Source: an uncultured Oscillospiraceae bacterium
GTDB taxonomy: Bacteria; Bacillota; Clostridia; Oscillospirales; Oscillospiraceae
Direction of reading: 5' to 3'
NCBI GenBank assembly: GCA_944385305.1
Contig: CALWWS010000141.1
Coordinates: 1 to 18,737 of the forward strand
Length of the DNA: 18,737 bases
A program made the translations under genes and the position numbers. Under the pieces are notes generated by a model. The model did not search any database. It saw only the letters and a program-made list of their open reading frames with translations, and was not told where the DNA came from. Positions 8,001 through 14,715 of this stretch are shown here, piece by piece. The first letter of the stretch is position 1, and each line of letters opens with the position of its first letter.

Positions 8001-8552
8001 CCGGAGCAGTCCGGCTTCCTTGTGAGCGTGGGCTACGACATGTACCTCAAGCTGCTGGAGGAGGCGGTGCTGGAGCAGCGGGGAGAGAAGCCCCCGGTGC
8101 AGACCGAGTGCGCCGCGGATCTGACGGTCTCCGCCTCCATCCCCGACCGGTATGTGCCCTCCCCGGAGCAGCGCATGGATCTCTACCGGCGTATTGCCGC
8201 CATCCGGAATGAGGAGGAGGCGGACGACCTCACCGACGAGCTCATTGACCGCTACGGCGACCCGCCCCGAACGGTGAACAACCTTATTGCCGTGGCTCTG
8301 CTGCGGGCCGCAGCGGCGGAGACCGGCATTTCGGAGATTGCCCAGAAGGGGAGCAGCCTGCACTTTGTGCTCCAGGGTTTTGACCTGCAGCGGGTGAGCG
8401 TCCTGTGCGCCAGAGAGAAGTACCGGGGCCGGCTGCTCTTCTCCGCGGGGGAGAAGCCCTATCTGGCCCTGCGGCTCAAAAAAGGGGAGGACGCCTTGAA
8501 GCTGGGGCGCATTCTGGTGGAGGACTACCGGGCCACCGCCCCCGAGAACTGA
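5046..8552 (+). CDS. mfd: Transcription-repair coupling factor
   Basis: Mfd removes RNA polymerase stalled at DNA damage and recruits UvrA. The 1168-residue protein has the full family length. The N-terminal UvrB-like, UvrA-recruiting part fills roughly the first 330 residues. The RNA-polymerase-interaction module follows at 501-514 (GDLVVHEHHGIGRF). The superfamily 2 translocase has Walker A GDVGYGKTE at 652-660, the DEEQ box at 753-756, SATP at 779-782 and motif VI QIRGRVGR at 923-930. The TRCF C-terminal part carries LEIRGAGNVLGPEQSG soon after. The start has GGAGGT five bases upstream. The gene follows pth closely and probably shares its transcript. Nothing appears truncated or frameshifted. 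Confidence 0.98.
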   Translation: MKQLISALGGIPEFGNLLAAIDGGRCPAVFSGLSAVHRAHFAAGIRQETGRSVAVVCADEGEAEKMARDLGALLGLQVPVLTAREFTFHNAAVVSRQWEHRRLSILRALTAGECPVLVCTAEALLQRTMPPVLLAQASHSLAVGESYDLAGLAQDLAAAGYARTQQVEGVGQFALRGGILDFFSPAHPRPVRAEFFGDEIDSMGLFDPGTQRRVENLSRAEILPAAEVLPQFAPGGYGGLLEAMDALAARAGKRKGVPDSLGATLAEDRERLAAGGGFPAVDRYIALIYPHLATAADYLPEDGVVLLSESARVIQRAESYLWQLGEDAKSLMESGLLAGELAQFACSAEQLWDTLEQWPVCYLDSFLSSQYPRRPRTTLNLLAKQLPSYGASLETAVSDLAHYVGDGFKTVVLVSSEQRALNLQALLREQKLRTAVDFQLHQLPRPGEAVIAVGGLTAGMEYPTGGLAVLTEGQGQTGKKKRAKAVTNRQKLGSYADLSPGDLVVHEHHGIGRFVEMTTMTVDGVQKDYVKIAYAGADVLYVPATQLDLVSKYIGSGEDAQETKKLSKLGGTDWERAKSRAKKAVQDLAKGLIALYAQRQREPGFAFSPDSPWMKEFEEEFEYAETDDQLRCIAEIKRDMEAPRPMDRLLCGDVGYGKTEVAFRAIMKCVLDGKQAAILVPTTVLARQHYLTALRRFSKYPVAIDVVSRFRTPAQMKQTLARLRQGGIDLLIGTHRLFQKDVRFKDLGLLVVDEEQRFGVAHKEKLKELSRQVDVLTLSATPIPRTLNMALSGIRDMSTLEEPPLDRQPVQTYVLEHDWGVLSDAMRRELERGGQVYYLHNRVETITRTAGRIQQMLGEDAAVAVAHGKMSQEELGDVMTRMAEGEVDVLVCTTIIETGIDISNVNTLIIEDADQMGLAQLHQIRGRVGRSSRRAFAYLTFRRGKVLSEVAAKRLGAIREFAEFGSGFKIAMRDLEIRGAGNVLGPEQSGFLVSVGYDMYLKLLEEAVLEQRGEKPPVQTECAADLTVSASIPDRYVPSPEQRMDLYRRIAAIRNEEEADDLTDELIDRYGDPPRTVNNLIAVALLRAAAAETGISEIAQKGSSLHFVLQGFDLQRVSVLCAREKYRGRLLFSAGEKPYLALRLKKGEDALKLGRILVEDYRATAPEN

Positions 8553-8580
8553 AATCTTCCCGCGTTCCGGCGGATTTTCA

Positions 8581-8609
8581 TTGTATCCAGGCCGGGAGCG
8601 TGCTATAGT
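8581..8609 (+). promoter_or_regulatory. Promoter of the PrsA-like lipoprotein gene
   Basis: TTGTAT at 8581-8586 and TATAGT at 8604-8609 are separated by 17 bases, the optimal spacing for a sigma-A promoter. It lies in the 129-base gap after mfd, so the lipoprotein gene can be transcribed independently of the upstream cluster. Confidence 0.65.
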
Positions 8610-8681
8610 AATATCTGCTGACGCTCTGCGGATGCTCCGGCGGAGCGGGAAACTTGTAGAATTGAAGGAGGATACACGGGG

Positions 8682-9929
8682 ATGAATATTGCCAAGCGCG
8701 TGCTGGGGCTTTCTCTTGCCGCAGCCCTGACCGCCGGCGCCCTGGCGGGCTGCACCCAGCAGTCCGGGGGAGATACCGCCGCAGACCCGTCCGACATTGC
8801 CTATCAGACCACCGGCCTGACCCGGGACACTGTGCTGTGCACGGTGGACGGGGCGGAGGTGACAGCCGATGAATACCTCATCTGGCTGCTCCAGAGCATT
8901 GAGATGCAGAAGCAGGCGGGCAACCTGGCCGACGACGCAGCCTGGGAGGGCGAGATCGAGGACATGGCCGCCGGAGACTTTGTAAAGCGGGACGCCCTGG
9001 AGGGGGGCAAGCTCTACGCCCTGATTGAACAGAAGGCCCAGCAGGCCGGCGTGACCATCAGCCAGGAGGATCAGGAGCTGGCCGACAGCCAGGTGGATGA
9101 CGTGGCCTCTACGGTGGAGCTCTATTACGGCTATACCCTGCAGGAGTATTTGGATCGCCAGTGCATTTCCGAGGAGACCTTCCGCCGGTTTACCGCAGAC
9201 TACTACCTTACCGAGGAAATTTTCGCCAAAATGGAGGAGGAAAACGACCCCCTGCTGGCGGTGGACGACGAGAAAATGGACGCCTTCCTGGAGGAGAACG
9301 GGATTTACAACTGCAAGCATATTCTCCTCTCCACCCGCCGCCTGGTGGAGGGGGAGGACGGCACCCAGACCTATGAGGACTTCTCCCAGGAGGAGCAGGC
9401 CCAGGTGCTGGAGGAGGCCCAGACCCTGCTGGAGCAGATCCGCGCCGCGGACGACCCCGCCGCCGAGTTTGACAAGGTGATGAACGAGCGCAGCGACGAC
9501 GGCCGCAACGAGGACGGCACTCTGGCCGCCCCCGACGGATACCTCACCTATACCGGACAGATGGTCAGTGAATTTGAGGACGCCGCCCTGGCCCTGGATG
9601 AGGGGGCAATCAGCGACCCGGTGAAGAGTCCCTTCGGCTACCACATTATTCTCCGCCTGGACGCGGACACCGACGAGACCCGGGCCCTCTACAGCCAGTA
9701 CGCCAGGAACCAGGTGCTCCAGCAGTGGCTGGACGAGGCCCAGGTGGAGACCACCCCGGCCTTTGACAGCCTGGATGCCAAGGCATTCTATGACAAGCTT
9801 ACCCAGCTCAATGAGGAAATGGACGCCCGCAAGGAGGAGGAGGCACAGGCTACTGCTTCCCCCTCCGTCACCAGCGCCCCGGACTCCACCGCCGATCCCG
9901 GACCGGAGGAGACAAGCGCACAGGGCTGA
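8682..9929 (+). CDS. PrsA/SurA-like peptidyl-prolyl isomerase lipoprotein
   Basis: The 415-residue precursor starts with a lipoprotein signal peptide: a charged N-terminus, a hydrophobic stretch, and the lipobox LAGC with the lipidated cysteine at residue 24. The mature protein should be anchored on the outer face of the membrane, where it would assist folding of secreted proteins. A helical SurA/PrsA-like N-terminal part is followed by a parvulin-type rotamase domain at about 208-330, opening with NCKHILLSTRR (N210-H213) and closing with PFGYHIILRL (F318-H321). The last 35 residues are an A/S/T/P/E-rich, probably disordered tail. AAGGAGG lies ten bases before the start. A prsA-type gene after mfd is common in clostridia. 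Whether the rotamase is active cannot be judged, because the domain is loosely conserved and carries a long acidic insert. Confidence 0.9.
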   Translation: MNIAKRVLGLSLAAALTAGALAGCTQQSGGDTAADPSDIAYQTTGLTRDTVLCTVDGAEVTADEYLIWLLQSIEMQKQAGNLADDAAWEGEIEDMAAGDFVKRDALEGGKLYALIEQKAQQAGVTISQEDQELADSQVDDVASTVELYYGYTLQEYLDRQCISEETFRRFTADYYLTEEIFAKMEEENDPLLAVDDEKMDAFLEENGIYNCKHILLSTRRLVEGEDGTQTYEDFSQEEQAQVLEEAQTLLEQIRAADDPAAEFDKVMNERSDDGRNEDGTLAAPDGYLTYTGQMVSEFEDAALALDEGAISDPVKSPFGYHIILRLDADTDETRALYSQYARNQVLQQWLDEAQVETTPAFDSLDAKAFYDKLTQLNEEMDARKEEEAQATASPSVTSAPDSTADPGPEETSAQG

Positions 9930-9964
9930 AAAAGCACCCCCGCCGCCGGCGGGGGTGCTTTTTT
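9930..9964 (+). terminator. Strong intrinsic terminator after the lipoprotein gene
   Basis: GCACCCCCGCC at 9934-9944 and GGCGGGGGTGC at 9948-9958 form a perfect 11-bp stem with a GCC loop. It is preceded by four A residues and followed by six T residues at 9959-9964. It begins right at the stop codon and closes the 2.1-9.9 kb cluster. Confidence 0.95.
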
Positions 9965-9992
9965 GACAGAAATGAAATAATAGTTTTATAAT
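9963..9992 (+). promoter_or_regulatory. Consensus sigma-A promoter of the XRE/Spo0A-like operon
   Basis: TTGACA at 9963-9968 and TATAAT at 9987-9992 both match the consensus exactly, with 18 bases between. The -35 box uses the last two T residues of the upstream terminator. The surrounding 80 bases are far more AT rich than the rest of the window. Transcription should start near 9999, leaving a leader of about 70 bases. Confidence 0.9.
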
Positions 9993-10016
9993 TAAATACA
10001 ATAGATGATTTTAAAT

Positions 10017-10050
10017 TGCCGAAGTTGTGTCAAGCTATATCTATAGTTTG
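10017..10050. promoter_or_regulatory. Near-palindrome and 0A-box-like heptamer in the leader
   Basis: CAAGCTATA at 10031-10039 and TATAGTTTG at 10042-10050 form an inverted repeat with one mismatch around a two-base centre, a typical size for an XRE dimer site. Upstream, TGCCGAA at 10017-10023 fits the TGNCGAA core bound by Spo0A-family proteins. Both lie downstream of the consensus promoter, where binding would repress. Assignment to the two regulators encoded next is inference. Confidence 0.45.
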
Positions 10051-10069
10051 GCAGAAAAGAGGCGATCGT

Positions 10070-10447
10070 ATGGAACGAGAAGAGCGGGAAGCCATGTGTA
10101 TAGCCACAGGGCGGCGAATTCGGGAGATCCGGACGCGCCGCGGCATTACAAAGGAGCGCCTGGCTGAAATGGTTGGAATTACCACACAGTATTTGGGGGA
10201 TCTGGAGCGGGGGCAGAAATGTATGAACTACACCATTCTGGCCCGCATGAGCCGTCAGCTGGAGGTGAGCACCGACTACCTCTGCTTTGGTGAGCTGCGG
10301 GTTGATCCCTCTGCCGGCGAGGTGGTGCGCAGCTTGATGGATCTCTCCCCGGTGGAGCGGGAGATGACGGCACATATGATTGTACAGGCCGCTCGAATTA
10401 TAAAAGGGCTCCAGGCCCGGTGTGAGGAGGCGGGTCCATGGAGGTAA
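10070..10447 (+). CDS. XRE-family helix-turn-helix transcriptional regulator
   Basis: The 125-residue protein has a Cro/CI-type helix-turn-helix domain at about residues 13-72: GRRIREIRTRRGITKERLAEMVGITTQYLGDLERG, followed by the YTILARMSRQLEVSTDYL segment. A short C-terminal part (about 78-120) reads SPVEREMTAHMIVQAARIIKGLQ and looks like a helical dimerisation tail. The ATG at 10070 has only a modest AGAGG site upstream. A TTG further upstream in frame (10016) would put the start inside the palindrome region and is rejected. It is the first gene of a two-gene operon and overlaps the Spo0A-like gene by ten bases. It may bind the leader palindrome and control its own operon. SinR-like antagonism of a sporulation regulator is an analogy only. 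Confidence 0.92.
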   Translation: MEREEREAMCIATGRRIREIRTRRGITKERLAEMVGITTQYLGDLERGQKCMNYTILARMSRQLEVSTDYLCFGELRVDPSAGEVVRSLMDLSPVEREMTAHMIVQAARIIKGLQARCEEAGPWR

Positions 10448-11130
10448 TCCGGGTTTTGCTGGTGGAAAACGATCCGGGAACTCAGGTGCTGATGCAGGCC
10501 TTTTTTGCAAGGCGGAAGGACATGCAGCTGTGCGGCGTGGCGGGAGACGGGCTGGAGGGCCTGGAGCTTTTGGAGCAGGAGCGCCCCGATGTGGTGCTGC
10601 TGGATCTCATTATGCCCGGGCTGGACGGACTGGGCTTTCTCCACCGGCTGGGCGAGCAGAAGCCTGCCCGGCCGCCCCGGGTTGTGGTAATCTCCGCCGT
10701 GGAGGATGAAAATGTAGTCCGCTGCGCCATCTCTATGGGGGCCAGCTACTACCTGATTAAGCCCCTGAGCTTTGATACCCTGCCTTACATCGTGCGGGGG
10801 CTGTGCGAAAACAGCCTGGAGCGCCGGGCCCGGCAGCTTCTGGAGGAGATGGGGGCCGTGGGTGCGGGGTTGGAGGCCGCAGCCATAGCGGCGGCCGCCT
10901 TTGCCCAGGATTACACCGGGAAAATGCTGCTCAAGCAGGCCTATGCCCCTGTTATCCGGGCAAACGCCAGCAGCTACGGCTGTGTGGAGAAAAATATCCG
11001 CAATATGGTAGAGCGGATTCACCGAAAGGGCGGAGCAATTTACCAGTCCGTAATGGGCGGCATGCCGTCGGGCAAGCCCAGCAACGATGTGTTTCTCCAC
11101 GCCCTGGCAAAAAAGCTCCGGGAAAACTAG
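10438..11130 (+). CDS. Spo0A-like response regulator (divergent paralogue)
   Basis: The 230-residue protein has an N-terminal receiver domain (1-123): acidic pocket E10-N11-D12, phosphoacceptor D56 in LLDLIMP, switch S86 and lysine K108 in LIKP. The wording closely follows Spo0A, for example LIMPGLDGL and GASYYLIKP. The C-terminal part (about 134-230) resembles the Spo0A DNA-binding domain. The recognition-helix region VEKNIRNMVERIHRKG (183-198) aligns with VERAIRHAIEVAWSRG, keeping E184, K185 and R188 at DNA-contacting positions, and the SGKPSNDVFLHALAKKLR end matches AKPTNSEFIAMVADKLR. The first effector helix, HIKGYxYLR in Spo0A, is replaced by an alanine-rich stretch, and the interdomain linker is short. 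This suggests a paralogue rather than the master sporulation regulator. GAGGAGG lies seven bases before the start, inside the XRE gene. Confidence 0.85.
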   Translation: MEVIRVLLVENDPGTQVLMQAFFARRKDMQLCGVAGDGLEGLELLEQERPDVVLLDLIMPGLDGLGFLHRLGEQKPARPPRVVVISAVEDENVVRCAISMGASYYLIKPLSFDTLPYIVRGLCENSLERRARQLLEEMGAVGAGLEAAAIAAAAFAQDYTGKMLLKQAYAPVIRANASSYGCVEKNIRNMVERIHRKGGAIYQSVMGGMPSGKPSNDVFLHALAKKLREN

Positions 11131-11146
11131 ACACGCCACGTTTCCC

Positions 11147-11175
11147 CTGGAATCGGACAGGCCATGTGCTATACT
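11147..11175 (+). promoter_or_regulatory. Possible promoter of the Ca2+-ATPase gene
   Basis: A good -10 TATACT lies at 11170-11175 with a weak -35 CTGGAA at 11147-11152, 17 bases apart. No terminator separates the Spo0A-like gene from this point, so readthrough from the regulator operon is also possible. Confidence 0.5.
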
Positions 11176-11222
11176 GTCCCTGCAGAATTGGAAGAAACAA
11201 GAAATTCTAAGGGGCGAGGACT

Positions 11223-13874
11223 ATGGAGGCATGGCATGACAAGAGCGGGCAGCAGGTACTTAAGGAGTTGGAGACAGACCCTGGCAGGGGGCTGAGCCGG
11301 GAGGAGGCGGCCCGCCGGCTGGTGCGCTGGGGCCCCAACCAGCTGGCGGCGGCCAGGCAGGAGGGACTCATCCGGCGCTTTCTGGGACAGCTGCGGGACC
11401 CCATGATTCTGGTGCTGCTGGCGGCGGCGGGACTGTCCCTGTGGGCCGGCGGGGGAGAGGACTGGCTGGACGCGGCCATCATTTTAGTTATTGTGGTGGT
11501 AAACGCCTGCATTTCCATCTCCCAGGAGAACAGCGCCCGCCGGGCGCTGGAGGCCCTGCGCCAGATGTCCGCACCCCTGGCCAAGGTGGTGCGGGAGGGC
11601 ATGCTGGAGCACGTGGAGACGCCCCAGCTGGTGCCGGGGGACATTATTCACCTGGAGGCGGGGGATCTGGTGCCCGCCGACGCCCGGATTCTGGAGGCCG
11701 TTCAGCTCAAGGCGGATGAGAGCGCCATGACAGGGGAGTCGGTGCCTGTGAGCAAGGCGGCCCTGGAGGCCCTGCCCCCCCAGACCCCCCTGGCTGACCG
11801 GCGCAACATGGTGATTGCCGCCACGGTGATCACTGCAGGCCGGGCGGTGTGCGTGGTGACCGGCACGGGTATGCATACCGAGATGGGCCGGGTGGCCGGT
11901 ATGCTCCTGGGGGAGGAGGGCGGGCAGACGCCCCTGCAGCGAAAGATGGGGGAGATCTCCAAGACTCTCTCCTTCCTGTGCCTGTGTGTGTGCGCGGTAA
12001 TGTTTGGGGTGGGGCTGCTCCAGGGCAAGCAGCTGCTGGAGATGTTCTTTACCGCCGTGTCTCTGGCGGTGGCCGCCATTCCCGAGGGGCTGCCCGCCAT
12101 TGTCACCATTGTGCTGGCACTGGGCGTAGGCCGGATGGCAAGGCGGGGGGCCATTGTGAAAAAGCTGCCTGCGGTGGAGACCCTGGGCTGCGCCGGGGTG
12201 ATCTGCTCGGACAAGACGGGCACCCTCACTCAGAACCGCATGACGGTGGTGGAGGTATGGACTCCCCGGGGAGAGGACCGGGACATGGTCCTTACCGTGG
12301 GTGCCCTGTGCAGCGACGCCCGCCTCACCTGGCGGGGGCGGGAGCCGGTGTGTACCGGCGATCCCACTGAGGGAGCGGTGGTGGAGGCCGCCGCCCGGGC
12401 GGGGCTGGACAAGAACCGTCTGGAGGAGGAGCAGCCCCGCCGGGCCGAGCTGCCCTTTGACTCGGAGCGCAAGCTGATGACCACCGTCCACCGCCGGCCG
12501 GACGGCCGGTTCCGGGTGTGCGTCAAGGGCGCCCCCGATGTGCTCCTGGCCCGCTGCCGGACGCAGGGGGATACCGCACGCCAGGCCGCCGCCCGCAACC
12601 GGGATATGGCCGGCCGGGCGCTGCGGGTGCTGGGGATGGCCTATAAGGACATCGCCTTTCTCCCCCGGAGCATCAACAGCCAGACTCTGGAGCAGGGGCT
12701 CACCTTCGTGGGGCTGGTGGGGATGATCGACCCGCCCAGGCCGGAGGTAAAGCGGGCGGTGGAGCAGTGCTATGCCGCGGGCATCCGCCCGGTGATGATC
12801 ACCGGCGACCACAAGCTCACCGCCGTGGCTATTGCCCGGCAGCTGAACATCTGCCGCCAGGGGGATCTGGCCATCACCGGCGAGGACCTGGACTTTATGT
12901 CCCAGCAGCTGCTGGAGCAGGAGGTGGAGCAGTTCGCCGTCTATGCCCGGGTGTCCCCCGAGCATAAGATGCGTATTGTCAAGGCCTGGCAGGCCAGAGG
13001 CAAGGTGGTGGCCATGACGGGAGACGGAGTAAACGACGCCCCTGCCCTGAAGGTGGCCGACATTGGCTGCGCCATGGGGCAGTCAGGCACCGACGTGGCC
13101 AAGGGAGCGGCGGACATGATCCTCACCGACGACAATTTTGCCACCATCGTCTCCGCGGTAGAGGAGGGGCGGGGGATCTACGCCAACATAAAAAAGGCCA
13201 TCCACTACCTGCTTTCCTGCAATATCGGGGAGATCCTTACCATCTTCCTGGCCACTGTGCTCAACTTCCGCCAGATGCCCCTGGTGCCGGTGCAGCTGCT
13301 GTGGCTCAACCTGGTGACCGACTCCCTCCCCGCCCTGGCCCTTGGAATGGAGCCGGTGGAGGAGGGGGTAATGGCCAGGCCCCCCCGGGATGCCTCCGCC
13401 CCCCTGTTCTCCGGGGGCTTTGCCCTGCGTCTGGTGTGGCAGGGGATAATGGTGGGGCTGCTCACCCTGACGGCCTATTTTCTGGGGGAGTATGTTCTCT
13501 CCGACCCGGGGGAGGCCTCCGCCGTGGCCAACACCATGGCCTTTGCCACCCTCACCCTATGTCAGCTCTTTCACGCCTTTGACGTGCGCAGCGAGCGCTC
13601 CTCCCTGTTCCATATCGGGGTGTTTTCCAACCCGGCCATGAACAAGGCCTTTGCGGCAGGGCTGTGCATGCAGCTGGCGGTGCTGTGTTTGCCTCCGCTC
13701 CAGACGGTTTTTTCCACCGTTCCCATGGACGCCCCCCAGTGGGGCGCGGTGCTGGCCCTGGCTGCCGCCCCGGTGGCGGTGTGCGAGCTGGTGAAGGCCG
13801 CCGCCCGGGCCCGGGACCGCCGGCGGGAAAAGAGAGGGGCGGCGGAGAGTGCCCCATCCGTCCCATCCCCGTAG
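11223..13874 (+). CDS. P-type Ca2+-transporting ATPase (type IIA)
   Basis: The 883-residue membrane pump should export Ca2+ at the expense of ATP. Landmarks are the actuator-domain TGES at 170-173, PEGLP in M4 at 287-291, the phosphorylated D330 in DKTGTLTQN, the nucleotide-binding KGAPD from 435, TGD at 527-529 and TGDGVNDAP from 599. Ca2+-ligand positions known from SERCA are present: E288 (E309), N667 and E670 in M5 (N768, E771), and N696, T699 and D700 in M6 (N796, T799, D800). The M8 glutamate (E908) aligns with Q781. Length and ten-helix layout fit bacterial SERCA-like pumps. The C-terminus ends in a basic, cytoplasmic tail. An AAGGGGCGAGG site precedes the start. A Mn2+ or other cation substrate cannot be excluded. 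Confidence 0.93.
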   Translation: MEAWHDKSGQQVLKELETDPGRGLSREEAARRLVRWGPNQLAAARQEGLIRRFLGQLRDPMILVLLAAAGLSLWAGGGEDWLDAAIILVIVVVNACISISQENSARRALEALRQMSAPLAKVVREGMLEHVETPQLVPGDIIHLEAGDLVPADARILEAVQLKADESAMTGESVPVSKAALEALPPQTPLADRRNMVIAATVITAGRAVCVVTGTGMHTEMGRVAGMLLGEEGGQTPLQRKMGEISKTLSFLCLCVCAVMFGVGLLQGKQLLEMFFTAVSLAVAAIPEGLPAIVTIVLALGVGRMARRGAIVKKLPAVETLGCAGVICSDKTGTLTQNRMTVVEVWTPRGEDRDMVLTVGALCSDARLTWRGREPVCTGDPTEGAVVEAAARAGLDKNRLEEEQPRRAELPFDSERKLMTTVHRRPDGRFRVCVKGAPDVLLARCRTQGDTARQAAARNRDMAGRALRVLGMAYKDIAFLPRSINSQTLEQGLTFVGLVGMIDPPRPEVKRAVEQCYAAGIRPVMITGDHKLTAVAIARQLNICRQGDLAITGEDLDFMSQQLLEQEVEQFAVYARVSPEHKMRIVKAWQARGKVVAMTGDGVNDAPALKVADIGCAMGQSGTDVAKGAADMILTDDNFATIVSAVEEGRGIYANIKKAIHYLLSCNIGEILTIFLATVLNFRQMPLVPVQLLWLNLVTDSLPALALGMEPVEEGVMARPPRDASAPLFSGGFALRLVWQGIMVGLLTLTAYFLGEYVLSDPGEASAVANTMAFATLTLCQLFHAFDVRSERSSLFHIGVFSNPAMNKAFAAGLCMQLAVLCLPPLQTVFSTVPMDAPQWGAVLALAAAPVAVCELVKAAARARDRRREKRGAAESAPSVPSP

Positions 13875-13920
13875 AAAAAAGAAATCCCCTGCCATACGGC
13901 AGGGGATTTCTTCTGTCTTT
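13875..13920. terminator. Bidirectional intrinsic terminator
   Basis: GAAATCCCCTGCC at 13881-13893 and GGCAGGGGATTTC at 13898-13910 form a perfect 13-bp stem with an ATAC loop. Six A residues at 13875-13880 give a strong T run on the minus strand, and TTCTGTCTTT follows on the plus strand. It lies between two convergent genes and can serve both. Confidence 0.93.
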
Positions 13921-14638
13921 AGTCGGCGGAGGGCTGAACCTGCTCCACAGGTCGGATGAGAATAAAGGGGGTCAGCTCCCGGGACTGGCCGGCGGGATTG
14001 TCCCGGATAAGGCCGATGAGGGTCTGCTCGGGGAGCTGGAGCGAGGAGGCCTTGCCCAGGATCTCAATGTTGAGATCGTTGGCGTCCACAATCATGGCCT
14101 GTACGCCGGTGGCGGCTTCAATTTCGTCACACACCTTGCCAGGGTTTTCCGGGATGCGGATGCCGAACTCGCCGTACTCCTTAAACTCGTGGTCGTAGAA
14201 GCCGTCCAGGCCGGACACCTCCTGGCCCACCATGTCGTAGAACACCCCCCGCTTGCCGAAGAGCTTGCCCACCCCGGCGCAGAAGGCGGCCCAGATCACC
14301 TTCAGGGCGCCGCACTGGTTGATGGCAAACTGCATCTTCCACGGGCTGTCCACCCCGATGCCCGCACTGGAGTGGGAGGCAAAGCGGGAGAGGAAGCGGG
14401 CCAGGCGGCCCACCTTCATGTCCTTCTTGTAAACCACCCGCTTCTGACACAGACCGATGATCTTCTCGCTGGAGGAGAGGATATCCCCCGGCTGATAAAG
14501 AGGCTTGACGTACTTTTCCACCAGGTCGATGTAGCTCTCTCCCACCTGCACAAAGTGGGTCTGGATGGCGTGGCGGGCATAGAGCTTGCCGTCTACCTCT
14601 ATCGTGACGCTCTTTCCCTCATTGGCGTGAAATTCCAT
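13919..14638 (-). CDS. Coenzyme F420-0:L-glutamate ligase-like protein
   Basis: The 239-residue protein resembles the CofE/FbiB F420 gamma-glutamyl ligase family. Recognisable pieces are YARHAIQTHFV (20-30), GDILSSSEKIIGLCQKR (51-67, compare GDilviSEKivai in the family), VDANDLNIEILG (184-195) and the glycine/proline segment RDNPAGQSRELTPFILIR (212-229). F420 ligases add glutamates to the deazaflavin F420 in archaea and actinobacteria. No F420 biosynthesis gene is visible here and the inferred host group is not known for it, so the true acceptor is unknown. AGAGGG precedes the start at 14638. It lies 77 bases downstream of the trpB-like gene with its own promoter between. No membrane segment is evident. 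Confidence 0.75.
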   Translation of the reverse strand: MEFHANEGKSVTIEVDGKLYARHAIQTHFVQVGESYIDLVEKYVKPLYQPGDILSSSEKIIGLCQKRVVYKKDMKVGRLARFLSRFASHSSAGIGVDSPWKMQFAINQCGALKVIWAAFCAGVGKLFGKRGVFYDMVGQEVSGLDGFYDHEFKEYGEFGIRIPENPGKVCDEIEAATGVQAMIVDANDLNIEILGKASSLQLPEQTLIGLIRDNPAGQSRELTPFILIRPVEQVQPSAD

Positions 14639-14674
14639 AGTTGACTACCCTCTTGTCTGTATAATGTCCCCCCT

Positions 14675-14703
14675 ATTATATCCACATTTCCCCTGTGAAG
14701 CAA
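14675..14703 (-). promoter_or_regulatory. Promoter of the F420-ligase-like gene
   Basis: On the minus strand, TTGCTT (14698-14703) and a perfect TATAAT (14675-14680) are 17 bases apart. The start codon lies about 37 bases further. No terminator is seen between the trpB-like stop and this promoter, so readthrough from upstream is also possible. Confidence 0.7.
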
Positions 14704-14715
14704 CAGGAGATTGCA

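Noticed and set aside
5019..10001. A 1660-codon open frame on the minus strand opposite mfd and the lipoprotein gene
   Set aside because: It is antisense to two clear genes, has a repetitive G/H/L/Q/A-rich translation with no recognisable domain, and arises from GC-rich codon use in the opposite genes.
10438..11130. Calling this gene spo0A itself
   Set aside because: The first effector helix and linker differ markedly from Spo0A, and it is in an operon with an XRE regulator. A paralogue is the safer call without the rest of the genome.
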